Source: Portulaca oleracea (lineage: Eukaryota > Streptophyta > Magnoliopsida > Caryophyllales > Portulacaceae). Taken from it: DNA of 64,000 nt. Below the pieces are notes generated by a model. That model was not told the origin of the DNA, did no database searches, and worked only from the letters and a program-made list of their open reading frames with translations. Both the position numbers and the translations under genes were made by a program. The DNA lies in the NCBI GenBank assembly GCA_029582165.1, contig CM055882.1, positions 16,943,867-17,007,866 on the forward strand, given 5' to 3'. Positions 44,316-53,959 of this stretch are shown here, in pieces. The first letter of the stretch is position 1. The number at the start of each line of letters is the position of its first letter.

Positions 44316-45781
44316 ATGGATTTCAAATCTTTTCCCTCCCTCTCTTTCTTCTCTTACGGATTTCAAATCCTTTTCAAAATCTTTTTTACCTTCCCAAGGT
44401 CTTCCCTCTCCTTTATTAACTGTCCATCTCATCATTTCCTTCCCAACCACTTCGCCTCTCTCCTCTTTCTCCCACCTCTATTTATTTCACTTCCTTTCCC
44501 TTTTCACTTTTTACATTTACCCCTTCTCTCCCATTTCTCCATCCCTCCAGAAACCTCTTCTCATTCATCCATGATGAAGCGCACATCCAAACCCGTTGCT
44601 CCCTCCAGTGTTGCAAAACGCCTCCGCTCCGGTAAACCACCCACTTCCCCAAACACCGACTCCACCAACTCCTCCACCGACGAGTTAGCCGTCATCCCTC
44701 GGCCCTCTCCGGTCACAGCCGATTCTATGGACGCCTTCCGGAAACGGTTGGAATCCATGAAACAGCGCCCCCTTCTCCACTGTGACAGAGTGGATCTCGA
44801 CAACCTCCAAGGTACCAAGTTCACTTTTCTCTCCACCCTATCCTCCCTTGGTTGTGACATTCTCTTTCATGCCGACGATTTTTGCTACCACATTTAGTCT
44901 TTGAATTTTATACCAATCTCAAGAACATTTCCCCCAAATCCTCTAAACCAATTTTCAAAATCTCTGTGTCTGGACGGGAAATTCACTTATCCCCCCTCAA
45001 CATCGAGCGCATACTAGGCATCTCTCCTGACCTCTCTAAACCTGCCCTCACTGACATCAAAGACGCTCGTCTTGAACTCCTCAAAGCATTTGGCAAACCA
45101 TCCACCACCATATATCCTCAGTATATCAACCTCTCCTCTGAAGCCCGATGCCTCTATTTCACTATGGTTCGCACCATCCTTCTTAGAGGCACCTCCAAGG
45201 AAACTATCAATGAGCCATGCGCTGCCTTTCTCCTGAACATCCTCAATGACCATCACCTTGATATGGGAGAAGTCATTCTCCAACACATTGTCAAAGCAGG
45301 ATCTAGTTCCTCCGGTCCTCTTCCCTACTCAAACCTCGTCAATCATGTTTTTAGGAAGTTCCATGTTCCTCTCCCTGACGAGAAAAAAACTTCGATCACT
45401 CTTTCCACCATCAACACTACTATCCTTGAATCTCATGGGTATCGTCCACACTCCACCGGTCACTGGATGTACTTCGATGACCTTCAGCCTCTTCCAGCCT
45501 CATCCTCTGCTCCATCTATAACCGAGGCCTCCCTTCCTGTGCAAACTCAGCTGGACATCCTCCATGCAGATGTTCAAACCCTAAAAGCTGAGGTGTCCTC
45601 TATCCAGGACCTCCACCGTGTTCTTCAAGTCAGTCTTGAGACCAGCACCGCTGTCTACTCCACCTTGCAGTCCCTGGTCCAGCAAGCAGAGGCTCTCTTG
45701 GGACCTTGCTCATCCCCATCCATCCCTGCTATCGAGGCTGCTGCTGACGTCCCCTCAGTCGAGCCCCCTCCCCAAGAGTGA
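44316..45781 (+). pseudogene. Env-like / putative plant transposon protein of the SIRE element
   Basis: Two frames, 44316-44896 and 44882-45781, overlap with a shift near 44880. A hydrophobic leader (about 44316-44560) precedes an internal ATGATG at 44571. The second frame contains the VFEFYTNL...FKISVSGREIHLSPLNIERILGI signature regions of the putative plant transposon protein domain seen in the extra ORF of SIRE elements, then a coiled-coil-like C-terminus (HADVQTLKAEVSSIQDLHRV). The function is unknown; the name env-like comes from position, not from shown membrane fusion. The frameshift prevents a full product. Confidence 0.75.
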
Positions 45782-45896
45782 TCCCCCCTTCCCTCTTCAA
45801 AACTTTAATTTGTTTTCTTTTCAAATTATGAACTTTGGTTTGTAAACTTTTGGCCACACATTTTTTGTACTATCCTGTTTCCTTCTTGTCCGAAAG

Positions 45897-45912
45897 ACAA
45901 AAAGGGGGAGAT
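45897..45912 (+). other. Upstream duplicate of the polypurine tract
   Basis: ACAAAAAGGGGGAGAT, identical to the terminal tract at 46068-46083 and 171 bp before it. Confidence 0.85.
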
Positions 45913-46067
45913 GATATCTTGGTCTGTATTTGCAACAAACTACTGAATTGTTGCTATTATGATGTGGTTATTATTCTGCTACTATAAGCATGTGCTATGT
46001 GCAATCCTCTCTGTCATTTCTGCTCTTAGTACCTGTATAGAATCCTCCTGGCAATTTTGTCTTTCAA

Positions 46068-46083
46068 ACAAAAAGGGGGAGAT
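46068..46083 (+). other. Polypurine tract of the SIRE element
   Basis: ACAAAAAGGGGGAGAT directly before the TGAAGAACC start of the 3' LTR; it would prime plus-strand synthesis. Confidence 0.9.
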
Positions 46084-46456
46084 TGAAGAACCTCAACTGG
46101 TTATGAGGACCTCAGAGCAATCATCAGTGAGGACCTCAGACGACAACACAAGAGTATTTTGTTTGAAAGATCAACCAAGCTATTTCAGGGAAGTATCAAA
46201 CATATCTCAATTTGACATCTTCCCTCTATTTCTGAGATATGATTATAACAGTCTTAATTTCCTTTCTTAGGCACCAAACGCAAGGAAGAGAAAAAAAGGT
46301 AAGGAAGTCTAATGAAGATCAAATTAGAAATGGAAACAAATCCTCATCCAGCTGTTACACTTAATGAGGATACTTACCAAAACAGAATCAACACAAGCTG
46401 GAAAGAATCAAGAGCAAACGAAGGAAACTAAAGGAAATCCTTGAGTAGTCAAATAT
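46084..46456 (+). repeat. 3' LTR of the SIRE element, first segment
   Basis: Starts TGAAGAACCTC and supplies the ~110 bp that the 5' LTR has lost, including two GAGGACCTC copies (46105, 46129). It is cut in the TATA region at GTCAAATA. Confidence 0.9.
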
Positions 46457-46874
46457 TGTAAAACCCCGGAAAATCCAAAGATGTTGACCGTGACGTTGCT
46501 AGTAAATTAGGTTTGACATCGTTATTTATTATTATTCGTTTGTGTTTATTTTTGCTAACACTTGAGCTCGTAGGATCGTGAGGGACTAACAAAGGTATAC
46601 CGGTAATTTCGCTGGTTTAGTATTATTAGTTTTACTCTATTTTAGTATTATTGTTAATATTATTGTGTTATATGATTAATTATGTGAATATTAATTGCTA
46701 TGTGATTACTATTAATATTATTATTAGTATTATTATTACTATTGCTATTATTATTATTATTATTATTATTAGTTGTTTTCCAGAAAAATCAGATTAGATT
46801 TTAATTGTTTTAGTTTTGGGTTTTGGGTTGGGTTAGGATTAAGAGTGTTTAATTGGGCCTTAATTAGGTGTTAG

Positions 46875-46882
46875 TATAAAAA
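46875..46882 (+). promoter_or_regulatory. TATA box of the second Tekay-like LTR
   Basis: TATAAAAA after GGTGTTAG, about 420 bp into the LTR and comparable in position to 12193 in the other family. Confidence 0.65.
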
Positions 46883-47802
46883 CTAGTTTCTCTATCAAAA
46901 CCCTAATTACTCTAACCCTAACCCTAATCTCCTCCCATCTTATCTCTCTCCTTCCTCTGCTATTGCAATCGCCGTGACCACCATTCTAACCATGCCGCCG
47001 CTTGCGTCGCCGAAAACCACCATTGTCGCCGCTGTCCTTCTCCCTCTGTTTTTTCTCTTTCCCGATTCCTCTCTATCTCTCTCACTGAATCTCTCTCATA
47101 CCTCTCGCTCTTAGCCTACACCGCGGCAAGGACCGACAGCCAGGACCACCGCCGTCGACTACCAGACACCGGACGACCACTGTGCTCACCGTCGCCATAG
47201 TCGCCGTGTCCCACCAGACTCCTCGCCGTCGCTGTTGCAACCTCCGGAGACAGTCGTTGCCGCCTGGACTCGTGAAGAGCAGCATCAACATACTGCTGGT
47301 GTTATGCGTCGACCCCAAAAGCCGCCACCACCGACCGTTCTGGCCATCAACGACGTGTGTCGACCCACCGAAGACCCCGCCGCCGGACTCCGCTCTGTCG
47401 TTTCCGTTCAGACTGCCAACGCCACATTCTTCTAGCCCAAGCTAATTCGCGTCGTTAATGAGCTCAAGTGTGTTCGTTTTGCTGTGAAGTGAAGTTAACC
47501 AGGTAATGTCTATGTTCTGATCCCCACTGGGATGCTCTTTAAATGTGTTTTAATGTTTTCTAATCTGTTTTGAGAATTGCATCCCGAAAGGGGACTTTTT
47601 GTTGAAATGTGACCATCTATTTTGGATAATTGTTTGTAATTGTGGTATTTTAATTTATGAGATATTGAAATTGAGATGGTCTTTTATAAGTAGTTTTGTT
47701 TTTTTTGGTTTTGATGACCTGGGTTGGGTTTGACTTGAGAGCTGTGAGCTGAGTTTGCATAAGATACTGAAAATTCAAGTGAAACTTTAAGCGGGTTTAT
47801 TT

Positions 47803-48344
47803 GGTCGTAGCCTATGGTAGGCAAAGGGTCAGGGACCCTAGTCGTAGCCTGTGGTAGGCAAAGGGTCTGGGACCCTGGTCGTAGCATGTGGTAGGCGGAA
47901 ATGTGAACTCTTGATATTTTGGTCGTAGCCTGTGGTAGGCAAAGGGTCTGGGACCCTGGTCGTAGCCTGTGGTAGGCAAAAATGTGAACCTTTAATAATT
48001 TTTGGTCGTAGCCTGTGGTAGACAAAGGGTCAGGGAACCTGGTCGTAGCCTGTGGTAGGCAAAGGGTCTAGGACCCTGGTCGTAGCCTATGGTAGGCGGA
48101 AATGTGAACTCTTGATATTCTGGTCGTAGACTATGGTAGGCAAAGGGTCCGGGACCCTGGTCGTAGCCTGTGGTAGGCGGAAATGTGAACTCTTGATATT
48201 CTGGTCGTAGCCTATGGTAGGCAAAGGGTGTGGGACCCTGGTCGTAGCCTGTGGTAGGCGGAAATGTGAACTCTTGATATTCTGGTCGCAGCCTGTGGTA
48301 GGCAAAGGGTCTCGACCACAGTCGTAGCTTTGTGGTAGGCGGAG
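47803..48344 (+). repeat. A/B two-unit tandem array in the LTR
   Basis: Two unit types share the head GGTCGTAGCCTGTGGTAGGC. Type A (about 37 bp) continues AAAGGGTCTGGGACCCT; type B (about 44 bp) continues GGAAATGTGAACTCTTGATA. The order read along the array is A A B A B A A B A B A B A B'. Both heads form small stems (GCCT/AGGC), and A tails form GGGTC/GACCC stems. It is transcribed in U5/R of this LTR. Confidence 0.9.
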
Positions 48345-48756
48345 GATCCGATCAGTATGATATTTGTTACTCTAAGGGATGTGGTATCCCGCCCGCATAA
48401 TAAAATATGAATTGGTTGGGTTGAGGAAAATAGTTAAGGGACTAAAGGTTTGTGAAATGGTTTGACTTGTTCCCTCTCCCTCAAATGAATTGAAATGAAC
48501 TTAACTTGTTTTTAACATTAGGGGTAGACATTATTGAGATTTCCCCCTCATTTTTGAAATGTTTTGTTTTTAGGTGAAGATCTATATGCTGAGAACGGGA
48601 ATTAGCAGTGAGGCTGGGCATGTTTAGTTTTGTTAGTTGTGTTATGTTTCAACTCAGAAAGACTTGAAGTAATTAGGGTTGTTGAGTTGTTTTTCTTAGT
48701 TTGAGTTTGTTAGTTGGTTTACCGTTATCAGACAGTTGTAGTTTCATTCTGGCCTT

Positions 48757-48774
48757 GTATCCCTTCAGGGATAC
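48757..48774 (+). ncRNA. Predicted U5 RNA hairpin (GUAUCCC-UUCA-GGGAUAC)
   Basis: Perfect 7-bp stem with a 4-nt loop, 101 bp before the LTR end, flanked by CTGGCCTT and GGC. It is the counterpart of 14218-14235, with a compensatory change at pair 6. Confidence 0.55.
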
Positions 48775-48878
48775 GGCAGTGACGCCCAATAAGAGTTTCA
48801 GTCTTCCGCTAAATTTTGTCTGTTAACGTTAGTTTGACTTTGACTTTTCTATAATTGAATTTCCGGGGCGTTACAGAA

Positions 48879-48890
48879 TGGTATCAGAGC
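48879..48890 (+). other. Primer-binding site of the second Tekay-like element
   Basis: TGGTATCAGAGC, a perfect initiator tRNA-Met type site, three bases after the LTR end. Confidence 0.9.
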
Positions 48891-49237
48891 TCTAGGTTGC
48901 GACCTGGTAGCTCTTAAGTGTCCCTTAGGTTTAGTTAGACCTTAAGATGCTACATTCGGAGTGATGAGTGTAGGATGGGGGTATGGAATGTTTTTCTGTT
49001 TCTTGGATTTCTTATGTGTTGCAAGTGCGTTCTTGATTATTTTATTTTTTCATATGTTGGGTTGTATATCGTCGCCTTTGTTATGAGCATGAGACTTTAG
49101 CTCCTCTTAAAGAATTGAAAACCCAAGGTGGGTACGGAATATAGCCCCGAGGAGGGCCTGAAACCAGAAGAAGACCTCCGAAGAGAATTCAGAGGCTAAG
49201 TGGACCAGACCTACAAGGAGCAGTCGCAGGAGATTCT

Positions 49238-49669
49238 AGAAAATCGGTTGTAGGAGTTTTGTCAAAGAAAACTCCGAGTGTAGGAATTGTGTGAATTCTG
49301 AGTGTAACCACATTTGATTGGTGGCGAGTTTTGTAACCAGAGATTTAGTTGGTGAGGACCTTATAAGGTCGTAAGATCATTTGAGTTCAGTGATCTTCTG
49401 TCAAGTGAAGTCACTGTGTGAAATCGCCTCTTCTGTGAGGCCTCAAGATCAGAAGACAGCTGCCTAGTCTTCTGCCTCTGTAAGTTGTTCTGAGGACCTC
49501 ACATTCCTCTTACCAGCCGAGTTGTAACTTCGTTCCTTAAACACTTTTTATTCAATAATATAGAAGTTATTTTCAGTATTTAAAAGTGCTATTTAACTTG
49601 GTTGTGTTGATTAAAGTGCATAATTTTTTCATAACCCTAATCACCCTCCCCACCTTTAGGGTTATTTCA
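49238..49669 (+). repeat. 3' LTR of the SIRE element, second segment
   Basis: Resumes at AGAAAATCGGTTGTAGGAG and follows the 5' LTR closely to GGGTTATTTCA at 49669. Confidence 0.9.
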
Positions 49670-49779
49670 TTATTAACTAAAGATAGCACTACTTAAATAT
49701 TTTCTAGCAAAATGTTAAACATCTTGCATTCTAATCCCATATAACAAACATGAAAATGGTAAGTTACTAAATGATAGAT

Positions 49780-50165
49780 AATTTGCATATATCTCCCTTT
49801 AGGTTTATCACATTTATAAATCTAATCCTTCATTTATAAATCTAATCCTTACGTTTATAAGTTAATGTTTACTCACTGTAAGTTTTTGAACCAAGTTCAT
49901 TTAGTTACTTTTCTTGTGAATAGCAACAACTTTTCCGGTGAATTAATATGTAATTTGTGATGAAATTTATTTCCTCAAATGACGATAATTTTAGCAAACA
50001 AATTTCATCACATATCATACATTCACCGAAATAGTTGATAAATTCACCGGAAAAGTAGCTAAATGGAAGTTGTTCAAAAGCTTAGGGTATGTAAATATTA
50101 ACTCAAAAACGTTAAAGTTGAAATTATAAATATCATAAACCTAAAGAGGATAATGATATACATCT
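49780..50165. mobile_element. Fold-back MITE, copy H
   Basis: The left arm (CTCCCTTTAGGTTTATCACA, from about 49793) is inverted at the right (TGATATTTATAATTTC... ending about 50165; inverted reading CTCTTTAGGTTTATGATATT). Similarity continues through GTTCATTTAGTTACTTTTC and the AATTTGTGATGAAATTT centre, so nearly the whole element folds back. Subrepeats of about 30 bp (CcttacGTTTATAAgttaatGTTTAC) are visible in the arms. The ends are approximate and no TSD was fixed. Confidence 0.7.
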
Positions 50166-51406
50166 TGACTCAAGATGGTTAATAACCATCTCGAATTGTT
50201 TATATTTCACAGTTTTGTAACATTGAACAATGATTTCTCTAATAATTATATATATTTATCAACTGTAAGATTATAATACTTATTAACTAGGTCCAAAAAG
50301 ATAAATAATAGCCTAATTTTATCAATTATAGTAGAATATGCATAGTTTTATATTTATGAAAAAATATAAATAAATAATTTATATTGTTTATAAGTTGTAA
50401 TAACCTTCAAAGTAATGAAACATAGATTTATAGATGTAAATATGCTTACATTAAATTTTGTGAGTGATTTAAGTGAAGTGTAAGATGGTTATTAACTATT
50501 TTACTTCAAGATATTTATCATTTTGCATATACGAATTTTCTATTTTCTATTAAACGATTGTCATGCCCAATCACATAAAGTGTCATCCTACAATCATTAA
50601 CCAAAACAGCGACCCTGTACATGCTTAATATAACCCTCCTCAATCATCTCCATCCACTCAGCCGCTTAGCTCATTATTCCACATCTTCAAAACATAGCTC
50701 CGTTCATACGGTTAGCAATCTGCGGTGTCACAGCTCACCATACTTTGTCATTAGCCACCACAATATACCAATCCACCACAACTTACCACAAATTACTTTT
50801 TCACAATTATCAATACAATATTTTTTTAATCATTCAAAAACAATACAATATTTCAACTCATTTTTTTCCAATTACCTTTTCACAATTACCAATACAATAT
50901 ATATATACAAAAAACTCACCACAACTTACCCATAACCCACCACAAATCCACCATATCCGCCACAATTTCACCACATCATACTGTGTCATACCGTAGCACA
51001 CCGCATAAAAGAACAAAGCCAAGTTGGCTAGTTAGACGCAGGCTAGTGGATGGATGTCCTAAAAATGAAAGGTTCTTCCTTTTTCTTTCTCTTATTGGGT
51101 AATTAGGGTTTATCGTACATAGAGGGACATTTCCTTGTTGGCTCTTGGCATTACGGAAATGTTATATGACAGTTGCACACATTCGGGGGCAAACTTAGTT
51201 AGAATTAGAAACATATACGCACGATGGAAACTCCACAAACAGATTCTGGGCTTTCTGGCCCTTTCAAATTAGAGCATGCACTTTACTTTATCTCTAACTA
51301 GGAATTTCCCCCTCTTTTCGAGACATTGCCCATTTTTAAGCTAACCATCCCAACCTTATTGTTCATACATCTATCTTTAATGGGAGATATGCGATTTTTA
51401 ATTATA
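50166..51406. other. AT-rich DNA, mostly unassigned
   Basis: No gene was recognised. About 50300-50530 is one copy of a dispersed repeat (see separate entry). The ORFs at 50621-50996 are Asn/Thr/Ile-rich readings of AT- and CA-rich DNA. Confidence 0.5.
50300..50530. repeat. Dispersed AT-rich repeat, copy 1
   Basis: Matches 61430-61650 over about 220 bp (shared TTTTATCAAT, GCATAGTTTTATATTTATGA, ATTGTTTATAAGTTGTAATA, GTGTAAGATGGTT). No terminal repeats or coding capacity were seen in either copy. Confidence 0.7.
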
Positions 51407-51807
51407 GGGTTATTGGACGTCAATAATACTAATTTTGGGGGCTGGTATTGGATGCTAATAATATAAATTATTTCTTGGATACTGATAGTACCAATTATTG
51501 ACCTATTTTCCACCAACAATACACCCCCAATTTGATATGATTTTCACTTATGGAAAGATGACGTGGGTCCATAATGTGTGATGTGGAATGTAGAGCTTGT
51601 GTAGAAAATATTGATGGAAACACTAATCTGCCTTCCACGTCACATATTATGGAGCACATCATGTTTTTGATGAGTTAAAACCATAACAATTTGGTAGTGT
51701 ATTGGAGAAAAATAAGTTGATAATTGGTACAGCCGGTGTCCAAGAAAATAGTTTATATTATTAGTATCCAATACCCCTAAAGTTGGTATTATTGACGTTC
51801 AAAAATC
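51407..51807. mobile_element. Fold-back MITE, copy D, with 10-bp TSD
   Basis: Arms GGGTTATTGGACGTCAATAA (left) and inverted GATTTTTGAACGTCAATAAT (right) match for more than 120 bp. TTTAATTATA flanks the element on both sides (51397-51406, 51808-51817), a 9-10-bp duplication as made by Mutator-like transposases. The arms contain three ~33-bp subrepeats and resemble copy C (27580-28115). Confidence 0.85.
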
Positions 51808-53642
51808 TTTAATTATAAAGGCTATAATCTATATAATGGAGATCGCTATATATTTCTAAGATTTATATTATATTCTTTTTGAGATTAGGTTAGATTTCAA
51901 GCATCATGCTAAAATCAACCATAATCATTTATGTTGCAAGCCTTAATGATTGTTTTCTGGGGTTCCAGTGCATTACTCATTAATTATACAAGTTTTGATT
52001 TGCACGCATTGCGTGCATCTGTTGTTAAATTTATTTTGCGTGTCTGTGTTTCATAAACGATATCCTTAATATTAGTTCAATCCCGGGCTAAGATGAATAT
52101 TGGCTAACTCGTCCGATTAACATTATCTTTCCTGTAGCTTTTTTTTCAAAATTAGATTTTAAAAAATGAAGCAATCTTGCGAATGAGGGGAAGACCGCCT
52201 ACATCTGGATCACTTCAAACCCTGCATCAACGGGACCATATTGAGGACCGTTGTTGTTATTGTTGTTGTTGTAGTAGTAGTTGTTGTTGTTATACATAAA
52301 TAAAAAAAAAGGACAAAAATTAATCCTTTGATGAAAATTGAATGTTTTATGTAAAAAAAATAACCGTTGACACTTGACACTATTGATTTTTCTTAGAAAT
52401 AAAAATTCTCAATAATAATTCGACTTTGGCTCATGATGGATGTTGACAAATCAGTACAGTTAAAGTTATATTCTTTTCAATTGTTTCTCAAAATAAGTTA
52501 AATAAGTTCAAGATAAATTTGTAAAACAACTCTTTCAAATGAATTCCAATAAGATCTAACAACTAAGTTCGGGTTAGTTCAATATAATAACTTCAAAATA
52601 AGTTTAGATAAGTTTAACTTATAATAAGTTCAGTCAAAATTAGTAGGAACGAACATGTTCAAAATAAAAATACTTTAAGGCGGACGCAATATTATTCATT
52701 ATTGTTTGTTTATTCTCAGTATGAACAATTATGCATTATAGATATGATCTTCCTCATGATTTTTTTTTTCTTTTATATGATTTTAATTCTTATGGGACAA
52801 ATATTCTCGAATATCTGAAAGAATCATTATGTTACTATTATTTATTTGTGTCATTGGTTTTATTGATTATTAAAAGAATGCAATTATGCAACTTAGAATA
52901 AAAATATGATAAAGCAAATATTTCTTAGTTAATTAAGAATCTTGCCTTATAATACAACATAATACATAATAAATTTTCCCAAAAATAAATAAAAGAATAA
53001 AAAGATTATTGGTGATACTCTAACTCTGATATGTAACGATAATCTTCAAATCTAATAATTAAAAATATATAAATTGTATCATGTACATACTTTTTAAATA
53101 ATTTTGACTTCAAATATATTTGTATACTAAATAAATTTCTTACATCTTTGTCTTTCTCTCTGTCCCTCTATGATACACACACATACATGCATGATTTAAT
53201 TTTAGAACAATCAACATGTTAGTTAGATTTTATGATTTTTTTTTTCATTTTTCGTAAATGATAGAAAAACTTATATATGTATGATTTAATTTATTTAACA
53301 CCTATCAACACAATAGGTAGATTTTATGATTTTTCTTATTTTCATAAAATAATATGAAGTAAACGACGATGCCTCCATTGTGAAAGATGGAAATAAAGAA
53401 TATATATATGAAAAAAGTACTAGCTAAAAATATGGTGAATTGGAGGATTTTCCTTTGTATTAGAGGTTCAAATCTTGGTGGTAACAATTTGTTTGATAAC
53501 TATTTTGGTGCAAATAAAAAATATTGTAATTACTATTCTATCCTTAAGATTTATCAATGGCGAGGGGTAAAATGGGTAAAGTGAAATTTGCGTACTATAA
53601 ACCTCTTTGGCTTTATATATTACATAGATAGATATATTTTTT
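51808..53642. other. AT-rich DNA, mostly unassigned
   Basis: Apart from the SINE-like stretch at 52060-52296, no gene, RNA gene or paired repeat was recognised. Small ORFs near 53300-53580 have no features. Confidence 0.5.
52060..52296 (+). mobile_element. SINE-like sequence with (TTG)n tail
   Basis: GTTCAATCC at 52075-52083 fits a polymerase III B box. The 3' part (GGATCACTTCAAACCCTGCATCAACGGGACC in outline) is a block often seen before (TTG)n tails in plant SINEs; the tail runs 52249-52293. A convincing A box and a TSD were not found. Confidence 0.4.
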
Positions 53643-53923
53643 AGGGTTTTTGGTTGGGAGTAATCCATACTGAGTGCCTTGTGATTGAAAATAATCCAAA
53701 GTGACTTTTTGGCTGGTGGCAATCTATACTTATTCATTATTTTCTCGTAGCATCCCAGATTGAAATTTCGGCACCGAAATGCTGATGTGGCAATCGGAGC
53801 ACGTGCCTTTTAATTAAAAGCATGCCACCTCAATTTTTTAAAATTTTTATCGTTAAACGACAAAATAGAATTAAAAAAATTGACGTGACATGTTTTTAAT
53901 CATTGCTAATGTTTTTCCCCCAT
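53643..53923. mobile_element. Fold-back MITE, copy F, left part (split by a LINE)
   Basis: Pairs with 59159-59427. The arm starts AGGGTTTTTGGTTGGGAGTA and its inverse ends TCCCAGCCAAAAACCCT at 59427. The arms match for about 200 bp, through the CACGTGCC and TGACGTG(A/G)CATG blocks, and contain ~33-bp subrepeats (TTGGttgggaGTAATCCATACT / TGATTGAAAATAATCCAAAG / GGCTGGTGGCAATCTATACT). Confidence 0.85.
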
Positions 53924-53959
53924 TTTTTTTTTTGAACCAAAACCGGGAAAGCATTAGAT

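Larger units (their letters stand above)
46457..48875 (+). repeat. LTR of the second Tekay-like element (2419 bp)
   Basis: TATA box TATAAAAA at 46875-46882 followed by CCCTAA-type repeats (46910-46930), a CCG-rich part (46970-47440), the A/B tandem array (47803-48344) and the covarying hairpin (48757-48774). Open frames in the CCG-rich part are not genes. It ends GGGGCGTTACA like the LTR at 14322. Confidence 0.88.
46457..49237 (+). mobile_element. Partial Tekay-like element inside the SIRE 3' LTR
   Basis: A full LTR (46457-48875, TGTAAAACCCC to GCGTTACA), a perfect initiator tRNA-Met primer site and about 350 bp of leader, after which the SIRE LTR resumes. The rest of the element and its second LTR are missing, together with about 45 bp of the SIRE LTR, so a deletion followed the insertion. 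The leader shares TTCGGAG(C/T)GATGAG(C/T)GTAGGATGGG with the Tekay-type element at 14404, so the two families are related. Confidence 0.88.
38392..49669 (+). mobile_element. SIRE/Maximus-type Copia element with env-like ORF
   Basis: A 5' LTR lacking its first ~110 bp (38392-39126), primer site, gag, protease-integrase, RT-RNase H, an extra 3' ORF region and a 3' LTR (46084-49669) split by another element. The order PR-IN-RT-RH marks Ty1/Copia; the long gag, the proline-rich IN-RT linker and the extra ORF before the 3' LTR mark the SIRE/Maximus lineage. Coding damage is light: about four nonsense changes and a few frameshifts. No TSD can be shown because the left end is lost. Confidence 0.92.

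Noticed and set aside
47803..48344. Regular repeats resembling a CRISPR array
   Set aside because: The DNA is from a plant, the spacer-like parts are themselves repeated (types A and B), and the array lies inside an LTR.
53642..53760. Region as a promoter of a host gene next to the LINE
   Set aside because: It is the arm of a fold-back MITE whose inverted partner lies at 59230-59427.
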